A stretch of 64,000 bases of DNA, from NCBI GenBank assembly GCA_907165275.2, contig OU015660.1:9550501-9614500 (forward strand), written 5' to 3'. The notes beneath the pieces are model-generated. The model had not been told where the DNA came from. It did not search any database and saw only the letters and a list, made by a program, of their open reading frames with translations. The position numbers were made by a program, and so were the translations under genes. Position 1 is the first letter of the stretch. Every line of letters starts with the position of its first letter. Below are positions 1 to 10,339 of this stretch, one piece after another. This DNA comes from Zygaena filipendulae. Taxonomy: Eukaryota > Arthropoda > Insecta > Lepidoptera > Zygaenidae.

Positions 1-111
1 CGCGTCGCCATACTGGACGTGGAGCCGCAGGCGCTCAAGATACTGCGCACCGCCGAGTTCGCGCCGTACGTCGTGTTCATCGCCGCGCCGCCGCTCAACA
101 ACGTCGCCGAC
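1..111 (+). CDS. CASK: CASK, penultimate coding exon (partial; guanylate kinase-like domain)
   Basis: The reading frame opens at base 1 and encodes 37 residues beginning [20 protein letters not shown] and ending NNVAD. This is the part of a MAGUK guanylate kinase-like domain with the conserved LDVEPQALK and [11 protein letters not shown] strings. The exon ends in phase 0 at a consensus donor (GTGAGT at 112) and joins the exon at 751 without a break. CASK is a membrane-associated scaffold (CaM-kinase-like, L27, PDZ, SH3 and GuK domains) that binds neurexin- and syndecan-type receptors. The 5' part of the gene lies before the window. The family follows from the C-terminus in the next exon; other MAGUKs such as the MPP/Stardust group are less likely. 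Confidence 0.9.
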
Positions 112-132
112 GTGAGTCGCGGGGGACGGGTG

Positions 133-163
<31 letters not shown>

Positions 164-750
164 GGAGTGGGAGAGAGATAATAATATATTCTTCCCTGGA
201 TAGGCAATGTAGGCGGGAAACCCCTTTGAAAGGGAGAGGAATAGAGAAAGAGATAGAGGGAGAGAGGTACTAATAAAATATTATCCTGGAGAAGCAATTT
301 AGGCGGGGGAAGTCTCTAAGGGGTTGACCATTAATCACTTGATGTTTTTAGCAACTTTTTAACAAAATTGGTAGGTAGATAAATATATTATAGAGAGAGA
401 TAGAGAGAGAGATAATCCCTACTATTATGCGAATGTGAGTTTGTTTATCACGCATGAAAGCGTTAACGGCTCAATCGATCGTAGTGAAATTTTGCACACA
501 CGTTGTCGGTGGTCCTTACAAATGGTACTTTTTACCCCCAAAATCCCCGCGGGAGCTGCGAAATTAACGCGAGCGAAACCGCAGGCAACAGCTAGTTAAA
601 TAAAAAATAAAAATACGATTTAGAAAAAGAATGTTAGTTGACAGAGTAGGTATAGAAGAAATTAAAAATAAATACGATTTAAAAAAAGAACTTTAGTTGA
701 CAGTAACGTAGGTATATTTTTTTTTTTTTTAATTTCCATTTTCCCACCAG
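112..750 (+). other. CASK last intron with GA microsatellites and a CCCGCGGG-type repeat
   Basis: A phase-0 intron bounded by GTGAGT and a pyrimidine-rich CCACCAG acceptor. It contains two GA-rich simple repeats (about 131-180 and 391-415) and one copy of the interspersed repeat (about 416-597, + orientation, ending in CAACAGCTAGTT). A short direct repeat follows (about 601-710, AAATACGATTTA..AAAAGAA). No coding signal was seen inside. Confidence 0.8.
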
Positions 751-930
751 TACGACGGCTCGCTGGAGACGCTGGTGCGCGAGTCGGAGCAGCTGCGGCG
801 CACGTACGGCCACTACTTCGACCTGACGATCGTGAACAACGACATCGACGACACGCTCGCGCAGCTCGAGGCGGCGCTCGCGCGGCTGCGCTCCACGCCG
901 CAGTGGGTGCCCGTCTCGTGGGTGTACTGA
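751..930 (+). CDS. CASK: CASK, terminal coding exon and stop
   Basis: Encodes 59 residues and a TGA at 928-930. It starts [20 protein letters not shown], passes through [20 protein letters not shown] and ends [10 protein letters not shown]. The [11 protein letters not shown] core and the terminal WVPVSWVY are the hallmark C-terminus of CASK in animals, and this separates it from other MAGUKs. The exon starts after a pyrimidine tract and CAG at 748-750 and is in phase with the preceding exon. Third positions are strongly GC-biased, unlike the AT-rich surroundings, which supports real coding. Together with bases 1-111 it gives the last 96 residues of the guanylate kinase-like domain. This domain in CASK is a pseudokinase used for protein binding (known for the family, not shown here). 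Confidence 0.93.
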   Translation, partial: YDGSLETLVRESEQLRRTYGHYFDLTIVNNDIDDTLAQLEAALARLRSTPQWVPVSWVY

Positions 931-1384
931 CACACCGACTGCGACTATCTGTAAACTGGGAACCGGGAACCGTTGGCTGCATCCTGTTATGAGTAATGAA
1001 ATATTGTAGCGCACATTTAGAATTGAAGTGATCCGACCCAAAAATTGCAAATTGCGAGAAATGAGCAGAAAATAATATGTCCTTCACAAAACATGCGTTG
1101 GTGATTGATGCGATCAACGAAAATGTTATTCTTTACTACTTATAATTATGGGCTCTTTCTCACGCGGCACATGGTTTTAGAGTTTTTTTTTTCTTTTTTT
1201 TTTTTCATTAATTTATGTCAATATCAGCAGTTACAGGAATTTCGAGTTTGGTCACTTCGATTCTTAAGGTGCGATATGTCGACGACGTATCGCGTAGCTC
1301 GCCCGTTCGTAAACGCCCCTTAAAATAACCTAGCGAGGCGAAGGCGCAATAGAACTCAAAGAGTTGGACCAACGCTCACACTGA

Positions 1385-1390
1385 AATAAA
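1385..1390 (+). terminator. Candidate CASK polyadenylation signal
   Basis: An AATAAA lies about 455 nt downstream of the CASK stop and is the first canonical hexamer on the sense strand after it. No transcript evidence is available. The intervening 3' UTR (931-1384) holds only T-runs and no other feature I recognise. Confidence 0.45.
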
Positions 1391-1409
1391 ATAGTGTGCT
1401 ATTTAAAAA

Positions 1410-1605
1410 AAACAAGCTGTTAACTTTAACGCACTAGTGCGATAGTAAAATTACTGCTCTAGTGTGATAATGTTAGATAACTATAACTCTGTTTTGTTCA
1501 CACATTTCAGAGAAAATCCTGTCGTTAAAAAAAAGAAAAAGCTGTAAACTTAAAGCACTAGTGCGGCAGTAAAATTACTGCACTAGTGCGGTAATAGTTC
1601 AAACC
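1410..1605. repeat. Two adjacent foldback units with CACTAGTGC palindromes
   Basis: Two related units (about 1414-1480 and 1541-1602) each read AGCTGT.AACTT, then CACTAGTGC, then GTAAAATTAC, then a second CACTAGTGC-like block. In the second unit the inner part is nearly self-complementary around TAAAATTA, so it can fold on itself. Just downstream of the CASK poly(A) site. Confidence 0.6.
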
Positions 1606-1624
1606 TAACCCAACTTAGCACATC

Positions 1625-4600
1625 GAGACGCTTACGAATACAAAACAGCGGTGTTGTCTGTTCTTAACATTACTTATGCGGAAAGCCGGTCGTTTGTAAA
1701 CGGGCGAACTGTACAATTCGCCTGCGGCATGCTTAACATCCTCTGTACAGAGTGAAATTGAAGTCGCGGGCGTCCTTTTAAACTAAGATAGTGCTCACGA
1801 TACTGCATAATAATTAATATGCATCAGGACAAAATTATGGTATTTAATCTAATAAAGCCCTTACAGGGGTTTAATTAGCGCCGATATTAAATAATCTTTT
1901 TAGATATACCTGCGTATTTAATTCAAAAAGAAATCAATAAAAGATTATGGTAACCTACAAATTTTTGATCATAATTTTTTAGTATTGCGACGTATGCCAC
2001 AACAAATAATAATTTTGAAATCATCAAAAGCTTATAGAAATACGTATTTATCCTATTTTAAGCTATTTTCATAAATACTACCAATTTCTTAATATTATTA
2101 TCTTATAAGATACCACCTACCTCTGTTGCGGGAGATAGTTTTATTCCCTGTAAAGGTCGTGACTGGGTAAATGGAGCCCTTGACTTCAGTTTCAACCTGT
2201 ATGCTTGCTTAACGTTCTTTTTTTCTGAAAGATTTAGATTGCAACTGTGAATTTAAAAAATTGGTAAACTCAAACTTCTTTGAATGCATTGAGAGTAAAA
2301 TTTCAAGGTCGAATATACCACATAGTGGGTATAGATATATCTATCACATTCGCTTGGTTTCCATGACCCATGTATATTTTGAACAGTTATTAAACTAGTA
2401 TATCATTCCGAATATCAAAACTGGCAGTACCCATTTAAAAAGGTTGACTAAAAATATCACTAAATTCTAAATTCGCGGTTACAATCTTGGACCTGAATCA
2501 ATTTACTGTGTTATACAGTATGCTATTGTTTGAAGTAAAGACTATTTTTTTTTTGACTTGAAACCGTTTATGTTAAAATCTCAAGAGAAATTAGACTTAT
2601 TGCCCACAATGATAGAACATGTTTTGCGTTGGCCACTTGCTCAAGCGATCCAAATTGTGTTCTAATCGATTAGTATCTTGAATAGCTATTGCGAAATGAG
2701 ATGAATCGTTAAATACTAGTATATCATCAACAATGAAAAAGACCAAACATCACGCATGGAATTGTTAGAAACTTCCAGAATTTTCTCTAATAAATAACAT
2801 TTTAATACTTTAATTCATCTCGTCGAGCAGGAAAAAAAACAATTATTATAAATATCAAGCATTTTAACGAATACGCAAAAACGAATGTAGTCAATCGTAA
2901 GAAGCTCTCCGCGTCTGATTGTCTGTATGTCCGATTGAAGTTGGGTCTGTGTTGTTGCAATTTCCACTGTCGTTTCTGCAACTTCTATTGGAAATTTTAT
3001 CTATATATGACTGTATGTAAAATACAGTTCCTGAGGAAATTCCTAATTTCACGCGATTGTAACTGCTAGTTTGAGAATTAAAACAATAGTTTATCTTCTA
3101 TAAATACACACATACATTCACATTCGTGTTAAAATACAAAGGAAATAGTGATTGGCTGTGACATACGGACACGCGGGTTTGATTATATCTATTTATTTAT
3201 TATTTAATTTATTTACAACAGATCGTGGTCAATACAGTTGTACAATGATTTTCTAAGTAAAAATTGATATCCTAATTATCTAAGATGATTAAAATTTATA
3301 ATTTGTCACGTTTGTGGCATTAATTGGGTTGGATTATTTTGAAAATTTACCTTTACTTATAGATTTTGTTGCAGTAGGTACTTAAAAAACTAAAATAAAA
3401 TTATGAATAAAAATAAAATTTACTCTTAAAATCAATGTGATAAAACACACTTAATTCGTTATTAGCTTTTATTTAATGATTTACTTTTAACATAGTAGAA
3501 TTTCTTGCAACTTAAAAATCTTAAATAAATTACAACCCAAGAAATTTAGCTCAAAATTTCATATAATAAAAACAGTGCCAAAATACGGACTTACTCTATA
3601 CTTTGAAAAAAGTTTATCTCGACTACTTTTATAAATCACACACGGAACACATCGTCGGTTAGACTTTTGGAGCAATGTACATAGGTATTATACATGAACC
3701 TAATATACAATTAGTAATAAATAATAATTTACCTGTAATAATAGCAACAATATATTGAAAAAGAAATCCTAATTGTCTAGATGAAAAACTTAATTGTAGT
3801 TCAAAACGTTTACCTACTTCAATTTAACTTTAAGATCTTCTACACTATAATACTTATTCTAAGTATTTTTTTGAGTTTTCATACTAACATTGTGTCAAAA
3901 TATTTTGAATTCCTTTAATTGACTCACAATTTTTTATGGTACAGTCAGCATCAAAAGTAGTTAAGCAATTTGGGTTTCCACACCCTCGCTGTTGACTTTA
4001 CGATTATTATCTTCTCATTAGTGGCGTCATTAGTCAAGTCGATATGGGACCACCTAAAGTTTGACCGAAATCGCAAAAAAAAATTATTATAGATGGGTTC
4101 TGTTTAAGCCCTTGGGTTAAAACCCGATAAAAGCCAGTAAACACTTGGGCGTTACGGGCATTTATCATGTTTAATCCCAAACACCGGGTTTAAACCGGGT
4201 TGATTTCCTATCCATAGCTAATTACCTACTTTAAAACTTCAATGTATATTTTGTGATTAATTACCTACCTACTTTAGTTTTTATTTTAATAATAATAATA
4301 AAAATAAAATTGTTTATTGCCATCAATAAGGTGTACAAAAAAAATAATAATTAAACTTAGCCAATTATTATAGGCAAAATATTGAACCCTGAAAACGTAT
4401 CAAGTTTATTGTTTAATCGCTTACAGCTAAATCACTTGTAGTAAGTCTTCCCTTTGATTAAGAATATGCTAAGTATTCGATTAGTTGAAACAAAAATAAA
4501 AGCGAATTTCGTTAAGCCAATCATTATAATGATAGTATGAAAGCTCAATAATGATTATTCACAAAATCAGATTTCACAGGGTGGCATGTTTCGATATGCC

Positions 4601-7480
4601 ATCTATTAGTTCATTTGTCAGCTCTTTTATTATTCAGAACTGTATGTAACTCAAATTAAGTAAGTACATATAATATACGTATTTCGTTATATTTTTTCCT
4701 AACCATCATAGATTTTTATACGTCACTTTATTAGCAAATTAATAGCACAGATTGTTTGATTTTTTAATTAAAGCTGATATAATAGTAAACACATTATTAC
4801 CATCGTTGCCACAGGGCTCAAGGTATTGAAAAGAAAAATTCCTTGATTCTTGGCGTATATTAGATATAATTTTTTTTTATTTAATGTCTACATCACATTA
4901 TTCACAATAGATAGATAAACAAGGTATTTTACCATACATTCATAAAAAGGGTATGTATGTAGTTATTTGATAACATTACGTTCATTCAATAGGAGTATAC
5001 CTAAGATATTCTAAAACAATCATTGAAATGGAGAGTTACTCTTCATTTTAATTATATTTTGGCACAAAATAGCCTCCTCACTTCTGATATATTCATTCCC
5101 TAATTTCACTTGCACTCAAAGTTATAACATTCCTATATGTATGATATAAATACTGTTATTGTTAATGTATTACTCTATAAAAGTAGCGAAAATTTTACTA
5201 CGTACCTATCTCACTTACACATTTTTTTTTAGTTTTGAAGTACTTAGTACGTAAGCTGATAGATGTAAGTATTTATTTTAAAGCTTTTTTTAAATCTTCT
5301 TATAACTAACTTGAGTTAGGAAAGTAAGTATTATTTGTAATTAACTATTTATTAGTTACCAGTAGAAATTCTTCATATTTAATTAATTTATGATTTATAT
5401 AAATAACTTTAATGTACGTATTAACGTACCGGCTAAGTTTATTATGTTGATTAAAATTTGTTTCAAATTATTTTTATTTATTTAGATATAAAAAGTAAAT
5501 AGTGAATGAATGTAGTTATTCATAAAATATTGAATTTATAGTTAATAATTGAGATGTGTAATGTGGTGTGTGAGTAGCACTATCTATTGTCTATGATATT
5601 ATTACACTTAAAATATTATTATGTTAGTAAAAAATCTACTAATGTTGCCATAATATTCAAAATAAATTGTTAGAATTATTTATTCGTAAATTTTGTTTGC
5701 AAAGCAATATCAAGTTTAGAATATTTATAGAATAATTCTGTTTCAATGTATTTAAAGTATATGAGACCTATACCTACAGTATATATAATAAGTTATTATT
5801 ATTAAAATTTTAGCAAAATTATTTACTTAGACACTTTCAAAATATAATTGATTACATCAAATTTCTATGCTGTTTTATGAATTCCTTTTATGAAATGGCT
5901 ACTTAAATATTTATTATAAGTTATTAGCTCTAATACTTGTATCGAATGTTAAAACTTTTTATCTGCTCACTTTTTAATTCTATAAAATTTTACATAATAA
6001 GAACGATTTTCGTAAACTTTTTATTGTAAATGGTATACCTATTCACAAAAAAAAATCATATCCATGGAAGTTATTAATTATTATGATATTATAAGTACCT
6101 AATTTTGCTTTTACATTGTTTATAAAGATTTATTTATTCGAGGGTACAACGTTAATGATGATCTTTGAGCTGAGTTCAACCAACAATTAATTTTAAAATT
6201 ATGTGGAACTGTATGTATGTATGTGACCGTGAATGTAAAGTTTCATTATAGATAGAAATCGGTTTTATTGTGTTTATAAGTGCTGCTCTTATACGGAAAA
6301 TGTGTGTTGAAAGAGTTTATCGTAATATTATAATATAAATAATTAATATTAACTATATTATTAGTATAATATTTAAAAGAGTATTTTTAATGTTACAAAA
6401 ATCACAATCATCAATTGTCACCGACACCTGAAACTTAGACATTCCATTTTTCACCTCTTTGTTTGTTACTTTTTTGTTATGGTATAAAAACTTAAAGTAT
6501 TATTATTGTTATAAATTAATGGGGAATGTTAAATAAAATGGACTTTTTCTTTGGTAATATTTTAGCCTGTTAAGCCTGTTATTTTGTTTTTGTGAGTATT
6601 TTAACTCGCTAATTTAGATGTTAATATTCTTTTTAACGTATTGTTATATGGTCTTAGTTGTTGACTTAATGTTTTAAACTTAAATATTACAACATCATTT
6701 CTCAGTTAGTCATTTTAATTTTTTTCGTAGCAGAAAGTAGGAAAAAAAATTTAAAAATTTGTTTAGTTATGTGAACAATAAAGAAATATTTTAAAAGTTA
6801 AGAAGAGTAAAAACCGAATCGTAACCGATAGCAAGACATAATCTACCTACTACTAATTTTAAATTTGAAAACCTAATGTCTAAGATAAGTTAAAATTGCT
6901 TAAAAATAAGTTGTTTTAGTATATTTTTAACTTATCCGAGTCATTTAAAAATGATAAAAGTGTAATGCTGATAAATAATAACAAAAGACAGTGAATAGAT
7001 ACTGCGAAAAGTGGTTTTAACAACCGGATGATGACTGAAATAAAATCTTATTATAACTGTTAAAATTGAATAAACCGCACAAAATAATATCTGAAGTGTT
7101 TTATTTATGTTATAAATTCTCTGATGGGCTATAATGTAACTTGTTTCTATCATTTTTCGTCAATCAAAAACATGACGGTTTTACGATTACAATATTACTT
7201 TTTGATACCTACAATATCTAGGCTATCTAGTAATCAACCAAAATAAACATAGGTACCTAGGTACCTACTTAAAAATTGAAAGCTGCCTAAAAGATGATTA
7301 ATTATTCACAAAACCGCTATTTTTCTGATTGAATATGATAGCAAAAAAAGTTACATAATTGCCCTGCTGATCCACTGAGCAAATAAAAATAATCTTAATC
7401 ACTACCTAAGTGATTAAGTACCTACAGTTTTAGAGTCTACACTTTCATGTACCTACAGTTTTAGAGTCTACACTTTCATA
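1625..7480. other. AT-rich intergenic region without a supported gene
   Basis: About 5.9 kb between CASK and the repeats upstream of Vps72. All open frames are short. Recognisable items are poly-(ATTT)/(AAT) retroposon-like tails (around 3181-3225 and 4288-4345, the latter with TTGTTTATTGCCATC) and a fragment rich in TTTAAACCCGG near 4090-4210. The latter recurs at about 15780-15900 and 18245-18360. A short direct duplication of TACCTACAGTTTTAGAGTC lies at about 7420-7475. Nothing else is supported. Confidence 0.6.
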
Positions 7481-7522
7481 CTGATCGTTCATCGCTGGAC
7501 GCTGAACCGATCTATGAAGGCA

Positions 7523-7751
7523 TTTTGGCGCTTATTACACCTTGCAATTTCAAGACAAAATCGGATCGCGTGATCGTGAGAGAGCGAGTGATCACACTGT
7601 ATTAAAATGTACCCTATAGCAGTCGATTTAGAGTACAATATAGTGTGTGATTACTCGCTCTCTCTCTCTTTCACTCAAGGATCCTAAATTGCATCAGATT
7701 TAGAGCCCTAAATTGGTGCTCTGAAATTGCAAAGTGTAATATGCGCATTAC
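7523..7751. mobile_element. Foldback/MITE-like element, GCGCTTATTACACxTTGCAATT ends
   Basis: The left end reads GCGCTTATTACACCTTGCAA and the right end carries the inverse (TTGCAAAGTGTAATATGCGC). Two GAGAGCGAGTGATCACAC-like blocks face each other inside. A related, better preserved copy lies at 25582-25882 on the same plan. Non-coding. Confidence 0.55.
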
Positions 7752-7787
7752 CAACGCAATGTATGACGCGGTCATAGAAACTACAAA

Positions 7788-8227
7788 AATAGTATATTTC
7801 ATTATAAGTGCGGAAAGCCTGTCATTGCAAAGAGTTCCGACAAATGTCTACCCGAGCCGAGGCGCAGCCGAAGGTGAGGGTTGACAGTCGGAACTAGTTG
7901 CAATGACGGTTCCGCACGTGTACTGAACAACTATTTTTAATACAGTTGCGAAAAAAATGAAGAAATTTAATAAAATATCAAAAACACAACAAACTCAACT
8001 AAGTTCCAACTGTGATCAAGAGATGGCGCTAGTCGTATTAGTAATGCGAAACCTACGTTTAGCAATGCAAAAAAGTGTGTCAAAGTCGTGTCGCCATTTG
8101 ACAGTTGGCAAAGAGAACGCACGAGTTCGGGAAAGGTAAACAAAAAGCTCGAGTATGTAATAGCCCACATCCCGAACGCTAAACGTCCCTGCAATACGCC
8201 ACTTTTTGAGCAACTGTATTAAAAAAA
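7788..8227. repeat. Composite repeat shared with 34691-34998
   Basis: Two elements side by side. The first is a foldback of about 120 bp (about 7808-7918) with arms GTGCGGAAAGCCTGTCATTG and its inverse. The second is a TIR element at 7934-8225 with 16-bp ends TTTTTAATACAGTTGC, inverted at the right as GCAACTGTATTAAAAA. Most of the block recurs at 34691-34998 with about 130 bp missing. Short open frames inside are not credible genes. Confidence 0.75.
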
Positions 8228-8229
8228 AA

Positions 8230-8660
8230 TTTTGGGCTTCTGGCGGGATTTTAGCCGTGCCGTGACAGACATCAGTTTTATGTCTTTGTTTTCAAATAAT
8301 AACATTCTTCTGAGATCGTGATTGATATTGTGTGAATGTGGTGGATTTTGCATAATATTGATCTATTAGTGATGAATAGTGCGTAGAAACAGTGAAATAA
8401 GATGTAATGGGGCGTTTATCGGGAGGTTGTCGTTCTACTGCAATACAACTTCCCATACGCTCTATGGGATACGCCCTGTTAAGGTTCAACTGTGAAGATT
8501 TGCTGCCAAAAGTTCGAATAAAGCATCGAAATGCATCTCACTAATGCATTTCGATGTAAATAACTTCAGAAGAAGAAAAATACAACTGAATTAGCTGTAT
8601 GGACTTAGCTTCCTTTGCCTTCCCTATTGGGGTAAATAAAAATAAGAGCTTTTGGCGGGA
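8230..8660. repeat. Interspersed repeat copy A (TTTGGCGGGATTTTAGC family)
   Basis: Begins near TTCTGGCGGGATTTTAGC and ends with CTTTGCCTTCCCTATTGGGG. A second copy at about 9372-9715 shares AACAGTGAAATAAGATG-like, ACAACTTCCCA and GAAGATTTGCTGCCAAAAGT blocks in the same order. A third, diverged piece of this unit lies inside the element at 8682-9363. No coding potential. Confidence 0.7.
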
Positions 8661-8681
8661 TTTTAGCAGTGACGGACGCGA

Positions 8682-9363
8682 CAGTGTTTCCAACTTAGGG
8701 GTTTTCCCCTTAGATTTAGGAGGAAAATGAATGCGATGGGATTTTTTTAGGGGTATTACATTTTTAGGGATATTTTTAGGGGTTTTTTGACTTAATATAT
8801 TTTATAATATTTTTTTCAAATATTTATTTCTTATATTTTTTCATCAAGAAAAATAGAGGTGTAAAAATATAGGGCCTGAAGTAATCTAGCTAATCGTGTC
8901 TGTTTGGTGATCTGACGGCTCAGCCACAACTAGTTTTCTTATTATCAGTGTTTACCATAAACATAATAAAGATAATAGTATAGTATAGGAGTTAGGACGC
9001 GACTGTGGTTACGTTGTCTATGTTTAGATTTTTAAGTGGGATTTGAGCAAAAATTGACGTCAGTTTTATGCGTAGTGCGGAAACAGTGAAATAGGTAAGA
9101 TAAAATGGGGCGTTCGTCAGTAGTTTGTCATTATATGTAACTTCCCACAGATAACGATATTAAGGTTTACTACGATCAATACTTTTACTACGATATTTTT
9201 ACAACGATCAATAGGAAAGCCGTAATTTCAAAAATTAAGAATTTCATAATTAGCATTTTGATGATAAATCTTCATTTTGTAATTACGAAAGAAGATTGGT
9301 CGTAAAAAAAACAACTTTGACTTAACTTTTAGGGGTAAATATTTTTGAGGGTTGGCAACACTG
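8682..9363. mobile_element. hAT-like non-autonomous element with 8-bp target duplication
   Basis: The ends are inverted: CAGTGTTTCCAAC at the left and GTTGGCAACACTG at the right. The 8-bp sequence GGACGCGA occurs immediately before (8674-8681) and immediately after (9364-9371), which matches the 8-bp duplication typical of hAT transposons. At 682 bp, with no transposase frame, it is a MITE-like deletion derivative. It is inserted within the repeat that continues at 9372-9715. Part of its interior (about 9062-9150) resembles the flanking repeat. Confidence 0.88.
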
Positions 9364-9371
9364 GGACGCGA

Positions 9372-9715
9372 AGTCAGTTTTATTTCTTTGTTTTGCAAAT
9401 TAGTTTATCGTGGTTAATATTGTGTGAATATGGTGGACTTTGCTTAATAGTGATCCATTAGTGATGAACAATGTGCGAAAAAAGTGAAATAAGATGAAAT
9501 AGGGCGTTCGCCGGGAGGTTTTCGTTTTTCTATACAACTTCCCACAGAGCGTCCTATTAAGCTTCAACTACGAAGATTTGCTGCCAAAAGTAACGGTAAA
9601 GCATCGAAATGTATCTCACCAATGCATTTTGATGTAAATAACTTCAGAAGAAGAAATATACCACTGAATTGGCTATATGGACTTAGTTTCCTTCTGCCTT
9701 CCCCGAAAGGGGTAA
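9372..9715. repeat. Interspersed repeat copy B, continues after the hAT-like element
   Basis: Same block order as 8230-8660, ending GCCTTCCCCGAAAGGGGTAA. Together with the left flank GCGGGATTTTAGCAGTGACG it shows the pre-insertion site of the hAT-like element. Confidence 0.7.
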
Positions 9716-9773
9716 ACTTCACCAAAAAAAAAAGTATATTTACTATTTACTATTTTTGTGGCTTTAATGGTAA

Positions 9774-10264
9774 GTTCACACGCGTGCGTTCAACTCTACA
9801 TTCAACGTGCACATTCACATTCACGAGCGTGTAAACGGTACGCCCGAGCCCGTGAACGCGCCTGTGAACGTGAATGCCGCGAATCGGGCAAGTGTCGGTT
9901 TTTTGGCAAAGTTCAAAGGATGAATGTGCGGGCGCCCGGTGACTGTTTACACGCGCGCGGGCAGTCAGTCTGTCCCGCGCTTTCGCGACGAGTGGATCTT
10001 CATTCAACGTTGCTAAGAAAGTCGCTACGATCGGATATTACAACATGGCGGAATGGTCATAATTTTGTTTCTTTTTCCAATAAAAATAAGTTAAGCCAAA
10101 GGATATGGCAGCAACAACACCGAGATCCTCGCTGCTCGCCATTCTGGCACTGACTGACACGACGGCGTGCGTGTAAACAGCTTGAATGTCCGCCGGCCCG
10201 GGACGGGCTGCATGCCGCGCAGCCCGCCAGGCAGCCCGCCGGGCTGCACGGCACGCGTGTGAAC
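9774..10264. mobile_element. CpG-rich TIR element upstream of Vps72
   Basis: A perfect 14-bp inverted repeat, GTTCACACGCGTGC at 9774-9787 and GCACGCGTGTGAAC at 10251-10264, bounds a stretch that is far more GC/CpG-rich than its surroundings. Variants of GTGAACGCG and CGTGTAAAC recur inside. On the minus strand it has a 34-codon open frame (10142-10038) beginning MASSEDLGV with a run YFYWKKKQNY. That vaguely recalls the acidic-then-basic N-terminus of PIF/Harbinger transposases, but this is only a weak guess. No clear target duplication is visible. The element ends about 75 bp before the Vps72 start codon. Confidence 0.55.
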
Positions 10265-10339
10265 GTAGCATAAAAGATTTTTTAGTAATCTCTATGCTTA
10301 TTCGGTGCTTGAAGTAAATTAAAGTGATAATAAATCAAA
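10265..10339 (+). promoter_or_regulatory. Vps72 5' flank / 5' UTR
   Basis: This is the short stretch between the TIR element and the Vps72 ATG. It is AT-rich with no clear TATA box. Transcription probably starts here or inside the CpG-rich element; the exact site cannot be read from sequence. Confidence 0.35.

Noticed and set aside
9758..10153. 131-codon plus-strand frame upstream of Vps72
   Set aside because: Made of the CpG-rich TIR element; His/Arg/Cys-rich nonsense composition, and no splice or domain support.
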